A stretch of 64,000 bases of DNA. It comes from Nonomuraea indica. Its GTDB lineage: Bacteria > Actinomycetota > Actinomycetes > Streptosporangiales > Streptosporangiaceae. This document shows, in pieces, positions 8,154 to 17,255 of this stretch (the stretch's first letter is position 1; each line of letters opens with the position of its first letter). The notes below the pieces were generated by a model. The model was given only the letters and a program-made list of their open reading frames with translations. It had not been told where the DNA came from and did no database searches. The stretch covers positions 104,313-168,312 of the forward strand of contig NZ_KZ559472.1 in the NCBI RefSeq assembly GCF_002850745.1, in the 5' to 3' direction. Position numbers and translations under genes: made by a program.

Positions 8154-8570
8154 TCACCCGGCGGGGGCGGGCCCTCGGTCCGCGTCGCGTTGCTGGAGGA
8201 TGCGGCGCTGCACCTCGTCCCATGCGATGGGCAGCTGGTCAGCGGGCACCTGCCAGAAAAGAAACGTGGACTCCCGCATCACGGCACGTTTGCGACGCAT
8301 GGTCGTCCTGTGCGGCTCGGTGGCGGCGTAGGCGTGCACGGCGGCCTTGTCGGTCCAGGCGGAAACGGTCCAGAAGGTCCGCTTGAGAAGCTCGGCCTTC
8401 AAGGCGACACCGAGAGCTCCTGGCGCTCGACGGGCCTGGCGCAGCAGCCTCATGGAGGCCATCAGGAATCCCGGCACCTGCCGCAGGGATCTGACCTCCA
8501 GACGGGAGGCCATGATCAGCGCTTCAGGCGCGACAGGGGTGTCGACATTGATCCAGGGCACAGTGGGCAT
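8154..8570 (-). CDS. DUF3291 / antibiotic-biosynthesis-monooxygenase-like protein
   Basis: The protein has 138 residues. It reads as a ferredoxin-like dimeric alpha-beta barrel of the ABM/DUF3291 kind: SLRQVPGFLMASMRLLRQ, FWTVSAWTDKAAVHAYAATEPHRTTMRR, FLFWQVPADQLPIAWDEV. Such proteins are cofactor-free monooxygenases, haem-binding proteins or spheroidene-monooxygenase relatives; the substrate cannot be told here. The start ATG has GAGAGG seven bases upstream. The oxidoreductase gene lies 50 bp upstream on the same strand, so the two may be cotranscribed. Confidence 0.7.
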   Translation of the reverse strand: MPTVPWINVDTPVAPEALIMASRLEVRSLRQVPGFLMASMRLLRQARRAPGALGVALKAELLKRTFWTVSAWTDKAAVHAYAATEPHRTTMRRKRAVMRESTFLFWQVPADQLPIAWDEVQRRILQQRDADRGPAPAG

Positions 8571-8620
8571 CAGGTGGCCTCTCAGCAGTGGGGTACGGCG
8601 GGGTCACGGGAAGGGGGGCT

Positions 8621-9544
8621 CTACGGCTCCAGGACGAGCTTGCCGCGGACCTGGCCCGCCTCCAGCACCTCGTGCGCCTTCCCGGCCTCCTCCAGCGGGA
8701 AGGTCTGCTCGACGTGCGGGCGGAGCCGACCGGCGTCGACCAGCTCGGCCATGGCTTCCAGCGCGACGTAGTCGGGCTCGACCGACACTCCCGCGAAGCG
8801 CCGCCCCGCCGCCTCCACCCGCCCGGCGAGCTCGGCGTTCCAGTGCTCCATGATGCTGACGAGCACCCCACCGGGCTTGAGCACGGCCAGCGAGCGATCA
8901 CCCTGCGCGTTGGAGTCGAGGACGACGTCCACGTCACGGACCGCCTCGGTGAAGTCGACGGCCTGGTAGTCGATCACCTCGTCGGCGCCGAGGGACCGGA
9001 CGAACTCGTGCTTGCCCGCGCTGGCGAGGGCGATCACGTACGCCCCGCGGGCCTTGGCGATCTGCACGGCCAGGTGGCCGACCCCGCCCGCGGCCCGGTG
9101 GACGAGCACCCGGTCACCCTCGCCCACCTTCGCCGCGTCCACGAGTCCCTGCCAGGCGGTGAGTCCGGCCAGGGGCAGGGCCGCCGCGTGGACGTGGTCC
9201 AGAGCGGCGGGCTTGAGTGCCACCTGGCGGGAGGGCGTGGCGACGTACTCGGCGTACCCCGTCGCGGCACGGGGGAAGAACGGCATGCCGAACACCTCGT
9301 CGCCCACCTTGTACCTGGCGCCGGGGGCCGCCTCCTCCACGACGCCGGAAATGTCCCAGCCGACCCCGAACGGCGGCTCACCGAGCAGCGGGTAGGCGCC
9401 GGACCGCACGGCGGCGTCCACCGGGTTCAGAGCGCTGGCCCGCACCCGGACCAGGACCTCGCCGGACAGCGGCGTGGGCCGCTCGACCTCCACGACCTGC
9501 AGGACCTCCGGACCGCCGAAGGAATTCTGAATGACAGCACGCAT
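8621..9544 (-). CDS. NADP-dependent zinc-less alcohol dehydrogenase / quinone oxidoreductase
   Basis: The protein has 307 residues, typical for the quinone-oxidoreductase branch of the MDR superfamily. The N-terminal GroES-like domain (VRVRASALNPVD, PFGVGWDISGVVEE, GDEVFGMPFF) lacks the catalytic- and structural-zinc cysteines. The Rossmann domain shows a variant nucleotide motif, GGVGHLAVQIAKARGA (the usual second Gly region is VHRAAGGVG). It likely reduces quinones or enones with NADPH. AGGGAG lies seven bases before the ATG. The product is probably cytoplasmic; the neighbouring DUF3291 gene may act on a related compound. Confidence 0.85.
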   Translation of the reverse strand: MRAVIQNSFGGPEVLQVVEVERPTPLSGEVLVRVRASALNPVDAAVRSGAYPLLGEPPFGVGWDISGVVEEAAPGARYKVGDEVFGMPFFPRAATGYAEYVATPSRQVALKPAALDHVHAAALPLAGLTAWQGLVDAAKVGEGDRVLVHRAAGGVGHLAVQIAKARGAYVIALASAGKHEFVRSLGADEVIDYQAVDFTEAVRDVDVVLDSNAQGDRSLAVLKPGGVLVSIMEHWNAELAGRVEAAGRRFAGVSVEPDYVALEAMAELVDAGRLRPHVEQTFPLEEAGKAHEVLEAGQVRGKLVLEP

Positions 9545-9847
9545 GGGGGAACTCCCTGATAGTGAGGTGAACTGCGGTCAACCTTAGGAAGATCGGAAGG
9601 TCCGCAGAATGGCCTCCCGTCTTCGCCACATGTCCCAGCGTCTCGCTCCGCGGCGTCCTCAGGATCAGCGGTGCCCGCCGATCTCATCGACAGGCAGACC
9701 GCGGTTCCCGCCGCGCCGGTCGCTTCGGCTCAGCGGCCACCGGCTTGGCTCACCTGGGGCTTCACCGTCACACACGGAGCGAAACACCCAAAACTTGAGG
9801 TGCTCGTTTTCTTGTATTCATCGTGTTTAGGACAGTAGATTGGCGCC
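9545..9847. promoter_or_regulatory. Divergent promoter region of oxidoreductase and furA
   Basis: This 303-bp stretch holds no gene that I can support. Its right end (about 9790-9840) is AT-rich (CTCGTTTTCTTGTATTCATC) compared with the rest, which is where a FurA autoregulatory operator and the furA-katG promoter would be expected. I cannot define the box precisely. Confidence 0.45.
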
Positions 9848-10285
9848 ATGACCTCACCCAGGACTCCGACCGTCGCCGAGGAGCTGCGCGGGGCAGGCCT
9901 GCGGGTGACGGCCGCGCGCGCCGCACTGCTCGAGACCGTCCGGGACGGTGACCACCTCGATGTCGAGGCGATCGCCTCCGGGGTGCGGGATCGCGTCGGC
10001 CACATCTCCCTCCAGGCCGTGTACGAGGCCCTCAACGCGCTCACCGCCGCGGGACTCGTACGCCGCATCGAGCCGGCCGGCAGCCCCGCCCGGTTCGAGG
10101 GCCGCGTCGGCGACAACCACCACCACGTCGTGTGCCGGTCGTGCGGTGTGGTCGCCGACGTCGACTGCGCGGTCGGCGAGGCGCCCTGCCTGACCGCGGC
10201 CGACAGCCACGGTTTCTCGATCGACGAGGCCGAGGTCATCTACTGGGGTGTTTGCCCCGACTGTTCCACCGCCCGCACTTCCTGA
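9848..10285 (+). CDS. furA: Fur-family repressor of catalase-peroxidase
   Basis: The protein has 145 residues. The N-terminal winged helix (AGLRVTAARAALLETV, HISLQAVYEALNALTAAGLVRRIE) is followed by the metal-binding dimerisation domain with NHHHVVCRSCG (about residues 92-102) and a second CPDC pair near the C-terminus (CxxC zinc site). It lies 58 bp before katG on the same strand, the arrangement in which FurA senses peroxide and iron and represses both genes. In that setting oxidation releases the repressor and induces katG. The upstream sequence is AT-rich and probably carries its own operator. Confidence 0.93.
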   Translation: MTSPRTPTVAEELRGAGLRVTAARAALLETVRDGDHLDVEAIASGVRDRVGHISLQAVYEALNALTAAGLVRRIEPAGSPARFEGRVGDNHHHVVCRSCGVVADVDCAVGEAPCLTAADSHGFSIDEAEVIYWGVCPDCSTARTS

Positions 10286-10311
10286 GCACCGAGCACTGAG
10301 CACCGAGCACT
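10284..10311 (+). repeat. Tandem GAGCACY repeat in furA-katG gap
   Basis: GAGCACCGAGCACT occurs twice in direct succession (10284-10297, 10298-10311), so the heptamer GAGCAC(C/T) is repeated four times. It starts inside the furA stop codon and ends 32 bp before katG. It is probably a small slippage expansion; a role in the mRNA leader is possible. Confidence 0.7.
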
Positions 10312-10343
10312 GCCAGGTCCAGGCCTAGTCCAGAAGGATTCCC

Positions 10344-12575
<2,232 letters not shown>

Positions 12576-12593
12576 TCCCGAGGTCCGACCCTG

Positions 12594-12625
12594 ACGTCCG
12601 GGCCGGCCGGCGCCGGCCCGGACGT
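12594..12625. terminator. Perfect 13-bp hairpin between katG and protease gene
   Basis: ACGTCCGGGCCGG (12594-12606) and CCGGCCCGGACGT (12613-12625) pair perfectly around a 6-base loop. The site lies between two convergent genes and can serve both as a terminator. Confidence 0.8.
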
Positions 12626-12650
12626 TCGCGGGCCCACGGGCCCGGCCCGG

Positions 12651-13688
12651 TCACCTGACCGAGCCGGTCCAGATCTGCTGGGCGGCTGCGTAGACCGCCG
12701 CCAGCCGGCTGTCGAAGTACGGCGAGACGCTGGTGTCGTAGCGGAGGTCGCCGTCGGTGTCGGCGACGCCGATGGTGATGCCGTTCAGGTAGCCGACACG
12801 GCTGCCGGCGTCGTAGTGAGACAGCCAGGACGAGCCCAGGGAGCCCTCGGCGGTGAACCGGGAGTCGACGCCGACGGGCTGGTCGGCGGGCGGGCTGGTG
12901 AGCCTCATGGCGACCGTCGGGCCGCTGGACGATTCGACGGTCTCGCCCGTGTAGGGTCGCTTGCCGTCCGGGTGCGGGCCCGCCGGGTAACCGAAGACGT
13001 CGACCGTGGTGCCCACCGCCTGGCTCCAGGCCACGCCCTGACCGCCGACGTTGTCACCCAGCCTGCCGACATCGGCCGGCCCTCCGGAGGAGGGGACGAC
13101 GCCGCCGTAGACGTTGACGAAGGCGTAGTCGCGGTCGTAGTCGGTGTACATGCGGAAGTCGTAGTCGGTGCTGGCCTGCTTGCCGACGTAGAGGCCCCAC
13201 GGAGCCGTGCCCGCCGAGTAGCCGGGGACGAAGACCCACTTGTCGAGGGTGGCCTCGGTGCGCTGGGTGTCGTACACGCAGTGCCCCGCGGTGGCGACCA
13301 GGTTGCGGTAGGACGACTGCACCGCGGTGCCCGTGCACCAGTGCGGCCGGCCGTCGGCTCCGACGAAGAACACCTTGCCCGTGGTGGTGGGCGTCCTGTC
13401 GGTCGGCGACCCGGAAACACCCGGGAGCAGAGGCACGACGGTGCCGGGCTTGGTGTCGGTCGGGATCGGGGCGCCCGGGACCCGCTCGCCGACGACCACG
13501 GTCTGGACGTCGTACGGAGTGGCGTTCCTCAGGTTGGCTCCCCCGTCACCCAGCCAGAACGCCGCGACGTCACGAGCGGTCGCGTCGGTGACCAGAGCGT
13601 GGCTCACCACGGTGGAGGCCTGGGCCGGCTCCGCCACGAGGCCGGAGGTCAGCAGGCCGGCGGCCAGCACGGCCAACATGCGTTTCAT
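12651..13688 (-). CDS. Secreted trypsin-like (S1) protein with degenerate nucleophile site
   Basis: The protein has 345 residues. The start ATG at 13688 (MKRMLAVLAAG) has GGAG upstream and a clear signal peptide (to about AQAS); the longer in-frame start adds an Arg-rich tail and is rejected. The S1 fold is recognisable from VATAGHCVYDT (catalytic His) and a YDRDYAFVNVYGG segment (Asp). Where GSSGGPW would carry the nucleophile, the protein has GSLGSSWLSHYD, so the expected Ser position is Leu. It may be an inactive homologue with a binding role, or use a shifted serine. The C-terminal segment (GITIGVADTDGDLRYDT) resembles an acidic Ca-binding loop. Confidence 0.8.
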   Translation of the reverse strand: MKRMLAVLAAGLLTSGLVAEPAQASTVVSHALVTDATARDVAAFWLGDGGANLRNATPYDVQTVVVGERVPGAPIPTDTKPGTVVPLLPGVSGSPTDRTPTTTGKVFFVGADGRPHWCTGTAVQSSYRNLVATAGHCVYDTQRTEATLDKWVFVPGYSAGTAPWGLYVGKQASTDYDFRMYTDYDRDYAFVNVYGGVVPSSGGPADVGRLGDNVGGQGVAWSQAVGTTVDVFGYPAGPHPDGKRPYTGETVESSSGPTVAMRLTSPPADQPVGVDSRFTAEGSLGSSWLSHYDAGSRVGYLNGITIGVADTDGDLRYDTSVSPYFDSRLAAVYAAAQQIWTGSVR

Positions 13689-13987
13689 TCGTCGTCTCCA
13701 GATCCGCTTACGCGTCGGTGGTCGAAGAGGGCAGATGATCATCCGCCCCGGTCACCAGTGATGCCACCCGGCGCGGTCGCCACAGGCCCGGTCGCGGCGA
13801 TTCACAGCCAACTGTCAGGTGACGGCCGTCCGTGGGGCGGAGCCGGCGAGGCGCGCATGTCGTCTGACCTGCGGACCTCACGGAACGGCGCAGCTCGTGG
13901 CGGTTTTCGTGATCTTCGTAGCAGTGGGGAGCGTCGTCACCTAGCCTGGTCCGCGACCAAACGATCTTCAATCGGGGAGGTTCGACG

Positions 13988-14305
13988 ATGATGAAGGCAG
14001 GCTTCAAGGCGTGGGCCGTGGCCTCGGGGGCCGCGCTCCTGCTGGTCGCCGGAGCGGGTAGCGCGAGCGCGGGCACGAGCACGCAGACCGCCGCCGCCGC
14101 CGACTGTTTCAAGAAGGTGGACAGCGGGCGGACGATCACCGGCAACCCCTGGGTCAAGGTGAAGAACGAGTGCGCCTGGACGTACGACGTCAAGGTCGTG
14201 TGGAAGTACGGGCCCGACAGCACCTGCAAGGAGCTCTCGCCGGGCGAGACGATCAGGAGCGAGTCCACTCCGCCCGCCAAGTACGACCGCGCGAAGATCT
14301 GCTAG
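13988..14305 (+). CDS. Small secreted four-cysteine protein, tendamistat-like pattern
   Basis: The protein has 105 residues. GGGAGG stands 7 bp before the first ATG. A signal peptide ends near SASAG (residue 29), leaving a mature domain of about 75 residues with exactly four cysteines (C40, C62, C80, C105). The stretch C62-AWTYDVKVVWKYGPDSTC-80 and the following ELSPGET line up by eye with the core of tendamistat, the Streptomyces alpha-amylase inhibitor (CAETVTVKVVY...C, VAPGQ); the 18-residue spacing between the second and third cysteine is the same. The inhibitory Trp-Arg-Tyr triad of tendamistat is missing (SGRTITG instead), so it may bind a different partner. The similarity is my reading and is untested. 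Confidence 0.75.
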   Translation: MMKAGFKAWAVASGAALLLVAGAGSASAGTSTQTAAAADCFKKVDSGRTITGNPWVKVKNECAWTYDVKVVWKYGPDSTCKELSPGETIRSESTPPAKYDRAKIC

Positions 14306-14345
14306 GTCGCCGGGCGACGAAGACGGCCCCACCCCGCCCCGCGGC

Positions 14346-14948
14346 TCACGCCCCGGTCACTGATGTCCGCGTCGCACGGACGACGGCGGCGGCCGCGGTG
14401 GCCGCGGCGAGCACGGGCCGGGTGGAGCGCGAGGTCCGGCCGAGCATGAAGGCGCCCTCCAGCAGGCCGATGACGGACGTCGCGAGGTCGCGGGCGGCAG
14501 GTTCGGCGATGCCGCACGCCGTGTAGTAGGCGGCCAGGCCGTCGATCCAGCTGTCGAAGACCTCGGCGGCGGCCGTGCGCAGCGTCTCGTCGGTGCTGGC
14601 CACCTCCAGCGCGATGGTGGCGACGGGGCAGGGGTCGGCGTAGTCGAGTTCGCGCAGGGTCCGGGCGGCGGCGGTGAAGGCCTCCGCGGTGGCGAGCGCG
14701 GGGTCGGCCCGCGGGCCGGGCTCGGGGAAGAGGTCGGCGATGAGGCGCAGGTAGGCCGCGCCGGAGACTCTGATCACCTCCTCCCCGAGCTCCGCCTTGC
14801 CGGCCGGGAAGAAGTGGTAGACGGAGCCGTACGGCGCCCCGGCCTCCGCGACGATCTGCTTCATGCCGGTGGCGGCGTAGCCCTGACGCCTGAACAGTTC
14901 GGTCGCCGCCGTCACGATGCGGGCCCTGGTGTCCCCAGTCGTTCTCAT
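14346..14948 (-). CDS. TetR-family repressor (LmrA/YxaF-like)
   Basis: The protein has 200 residues. The N-terminal HTH (RIVTAATELFRRQGYAATGMKQIVAEAGAPYGSVYHFFPAGKAEL) is of the LmrA/YxaF type. The C-terminal ligand domain carries the conserved Cys-Pro phrase (YADPCPVATIALEVAS) and GLLEGAFMLGRTSRS near the end. It is divergent from the alpha/beta hydrolase gene, with only 45 bp between starts and a palindrome in the gap, so it probably represses both itself and the hydrolase until a small ligand binds. Confidence 0.9.
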   Translation of the reverse strand: MRTTGDTRARIVTAATELFRRQGYAATGMKQIVAEAGAPYGSVYHFFPAGKAELGEEVIRVSGAAYLRLIADLFPEPGPRADPALATAEAFTAAARTLRELDYADPCPVATIALEVASTDETLRTAAAEVFDSWIDGLAAYYTACGIAEPAARDLATSVIGLLEGAFMLGRTSRSTRPVLAAATAAAAVVRATRTSVTGA

Positions 14949-14965
14949 GACGGGTAGTCTCCCAC

Positions 14966-14977
14966 TAGATCGATCTA
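14966..14977. promoter_or_regulatory. TetR operator, 12-bp perfect palindrome
   Basis: TAGATCGATCTA is perfectly self-complementary and is flanked on its right by a further ATCTAG, so that CTAGAT...ATCTAG also pairs. It lies midway between the divergent tetR and hydrolase starts. It resembles the TAGACCnnTCTA-type boxes bound by LmrA/YxaF-like repressors. Confidence 0.75.
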
Positions 14978-14993
14978 TCTAGAAGGTGGGTCC

Positions 14994-15839
14994 ATGCCCG
15001 ACATCGAACTGTCCGCAGGCCGGATCGACTACACCGATACGGGAGGCCCCGGCGAGACCGTGGTGCTGGTGCCCGGCCTCGCCTTCGACGACTCCGTCTG
15101 GCATGCCGTGGTCGACGACCTGCGCGCCGACTTCCGGGTCGTCGTCCCGGTCCTGCCGATCGGCAGCCACCGTAGGGCGATGCGGCCCGAGGCCGACCTG
15201 TCGGCACACGGAGTCGCGGGCCTGCTCGCCGAGTTCATGGAACGGCTCGACCTCCGCGACGTCACGCTCGTCCAGAACGACGCGGGGACCGCCCAGCTGC
15301 TCGTGGGCGTGCGCGACGAGCGCATCGGCAGGCTGGTGCTCACGTCGTGCGAGGCGCTGGAGAACTACCCGCCCGGCATCCAGGGCCGGACCCTGCACGC
15401 GGCGAGCAGGATCCCCGGCGGGCTCTTCCTCCTGCTGCAGTCCTTCCGGGTGCCCTTCCTCGTACGGATGCCGAGCTCGCTTGGCGGGATGGCCAAGCGT
15501 CCCATCCCGTACGAGCTGGTGCGCCGCTGGTACGCCCCCCTGCTCACCGACCGCATGGTGCGCAGGGACTTCGCGAAGTTCTGCCGGAGCACCGAGAAGG
15601 ACACCTACCTCCGTGCGGCCGGGCGGCTGCGGGAGTTCCGGGGGCCCGCGCTGGTCGCGTGGGGGGCCGAGGACCGCATGATGCCCCCGGAGACGGGACG
15701 GCGGCTGGCCGCGCTGCTGCCCCGGGGGGAGTTCGTGGAGATCCCCGGCTCGCGGACCCTCATCCCGCTCGACAACCCGCGTGGCCTGTGCGCGGAGCTG
15801 CGCCGCTTCATCAAGGAGACCGGCACCGACAGGGCCTGA
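14994..15839 (+). CDS. Alpha/beta-fold hydrolase
   Basis: The protein has 281 residues, close to the family norm. VVLVPGLAFDDSVW holds the oxyanion region, and the nucleophile elbow reads LVQNDAGTAQ, placing an Asp as in haloalkane dehalogenases and epoxide hydrolases. The acid is probably in AWGAEDRMMP. The usual catalytic His near the C-terminus is not evident; SRTLIPLDNP stands there, as in a subgroup of actinobacterial homologues. The substrate is unknown. Control by the divergent TetR gene suggests induction by a small lipophilic compound. Confidence 0.85.
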   Translation: MPDIELSAGRIDYTDTGGPGETVVLVPGLAFDDSVWHAVVDDLRADFRVVVPVLPIGSHRRAMRPEADLSAHGVAGLLAEFMERLDLRDVTLVQNDAGTAQLLVGVRDERIGRLVLTSCEALENYPPGIQGRTLHAASRIPGGLFLLLQSFRVPFLVRMPSSLGGMAKRPIPYELVRRWYAPLLTDRMVRRDFAKFCRSTEKDTYLRAAGRLREFRGPALVAWGAEDRMMPPETGRRLAALLPRGEFVEIPGSRTLIPLDNPRGLCAELRRFIKETGTDRA

Positions 15840-15843
15840 CGTG

Positions 15844-16446
15844 TCAGGAGGTCGGCAGGGGCGCGGTGCGGGACCGCTGGGCGGCCATCAGGTGGTCGAC
15901 GAGCGCCAGCAGCACGTCGCGGCTCGCCGCCCGGTTGCGGGCGTCACAGAGCACCAGCGGCACCTGCGGATCCAGATCGAGCGCCTTGCGGATCTCCTCC
16001 TGGGACCGGTCCCTGACACCGTGGAAGCAGTTGACGCCCACGACGAACGGGATACCCCGGCTCTCGAAGAAGTCGATCGAGGCGAAGCTCACGTCCAGCC
16101 GGCGGGTGTCCACCAGGACGACCGCGCCCATGGCACCGTTGACGAGGTCGTTCCACATGAACCAGAACCGCTCCTGCCCGGGGGTGCCGAACAGGTAGAG
16201 CACGAGCTCGCTGTTGATCGTGATGCGGCCGAAGTCCAGCGCGACGGTGGTGGTGGCCTTTCCGCTCACCCCTTCCAGGTCGTCCACGCCGACGCTGGCA
16301 TGGGTCAGGTACTCCTCGGTGCGGAGGGGGGCGACCTCGCTCACCGTGCCGACCAGGGTGGTCTTCCCGACGCCGAATCCACCGGCGATAAGGATCTTCA
16401 CTGCCAGGGGCGCACCGTCCCCGTGATCAGAGCTTGCGTAGCCCAT
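15844..16446 (-). CDS. cvnD: Conservon small GTPase-like protein (CvnD)
   Basis: The protein has 200 residues from the ATG at 16446 (MGYASSDHG); an upstream in-frame ATG at 16461 is less like the family. The P-loop GGFGVGKTT and the switch region FGTPGQERFWFMW mark an Arf/MglA-related GTPase. The tail VLLALVDHLM is typical. It is the last gene of a four-gene conservon and overlaps the DUF742 gene by 20 bp. Conservons work like membrane-associated G-protein switches in actinomycete development and antibiotic control: the GTPase cycles with the roadblock and DUF742 partners under the sensor kinase. Confidence 0.93.
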   Translation of the reverse strand: MGYASSDHGDGAPLAVKILIAGGFGVGKTTLVGTVSEVAPLRTEEYLTHASVGVDDLEGVSGKATTTVALDFGRITINSELVLYLFGTPGQERFWFMWNDLVNGAMGAVVLVDTRRLDVSFASIDFFESRGIPFVVGVNCFHGVRDRSQEEIRKALDLDPQVPLVLCDARNRAASRDVLLALVDHLMAAQRSRTAPLPTS

Positions 16447-16825
16447 CCCGCACCGCCTCAAGGATTGTCATACTGGGGAAGCCGCCCGCCTGCGCGAACG
16501 CCAGGGGTGGCCGAGCCCGCATCTGACCGGTCTCGATCAGATCACCGATGAGGATCTTGGTCACTGACACCGGAAGGTTCAGGGCGGAGGCCACCTCGGC
16601 CACCGCCAGGGGCCGCCTGCACAGGCCGAGGATGGCGCGGTGTTCCGGCTGCATTCTCCGCAGGCCGTGCCCGATCTCCGAAGAGGCCTCGGAGATCGTC
16701 GTCACCAGGGTGATCAGCGTCAGGTCGTCCCGCTCGGAGGTGGTCCGTCCACCGGTGATCGTGTAAGGACGGACAAGGGACTCGTCGGCGTCACCGTCGT
16801 CGAAGCCCTCCGTCCAGTGCTTCAT
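16427..16825 (-). CDS. cvnC: DUF742 protein (CvnC)
   Basis: The protein has 132 residues from the ATG at 16825 (MKHWTEGFDDG), which overlaps the stop of cvnB as ATGA. Residues 20-130 form the winged-helix-like DUF742 domain: VRPYTITGGRT, EHRAILGLCRRPLAVAEVASALNLPVSVTKILIGDLIETGQM. Such proteins link the roadblock protein to the GTPase and may bind DNA. The strict overlap on both sides shows coupled translation within the conservon. Confidence 0.93.
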   Translation of the reverse strand: MKHWTEGFDDGDADESLVRPYTITGGRTTSERDDLTLITLVTTISEASSEIGHGLRRMQPEHRAILGLCRRPLAVAEVASALNLPVSVTKILIGDLIETGQMRARPPLAFAQAGGFPSMTILEAVRDGLRKL

Positions 16826-17253
16826 CCGTGTCTCCCCGCGTCGTCGGGCCGCGGCGTACGCGTGTCGGTTCCGAGCTTCTGGCCGACCTGCTGCACCAGG
16901 GTGTGCATCGCGACGGTCATCAGCTCGGCGTCGACCTCCTGGGACGCGACCACGGCCAGATGGGTGCCGCGACCGGCAGCCGTGACGAACAACCACAGAT
17001 CGGCCATCTCGATGATGACCTGGTGGACCGGCCCGCCGTTGAAGAGCTGCCCCACGCCGCGAGCCAGGCTCTGCTGCCCGGTGGCGATCGCGGCGAGGCG
17101 CTCGGCGTCCGAGCGTTCGATGGTCCGGGACCGGCTGATCACCAGGCCGTCGTCGGACAGCACGATGGCGTGCCGGGTGCCCGCGACCTGGTTGACCAGA
17201 CCGTCGAGGAGCCAGTCCAGGCCTGCGTCGGTGGCGGTGGTTCGCTGCGTCAT
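16822..17253 (-). CDS. cvnB: Roadblock/LC7 domain protein (CvnB)
   Basis: The protein has 143 residues, and the whole of it is a roadblock/LC7 fold: LDWLLDGLVNQVAGTRHAIVLSDDGLVISRS, then LAAIATGQQSLARGVGQLF and HLAVVASQEVDAELMTVAMHTLVQQVG. Roadblock proteins bind and regulate the Mgl/Cvn-type GTPase. The start ATG lies two bases after the stop of cvnA. The long ORF upstream in the same frame is only the shadow of cvnA. Confidence 0.94.
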   Translation of the reverse strand: MTQRTTATDAGLDWLLDGLVNQVAGTRHAIVLSDDGLVISRSRTIERSDAERLAAIATGQQSLARGVGQLFNGGPVHQVIIEMADLWLFVTAAGRGTHLAVVASQEVDAELMTVAMHTLVQQVGQKLGTDTRTPRPDDAGRHG

Positions 17254-17255
17254 CT

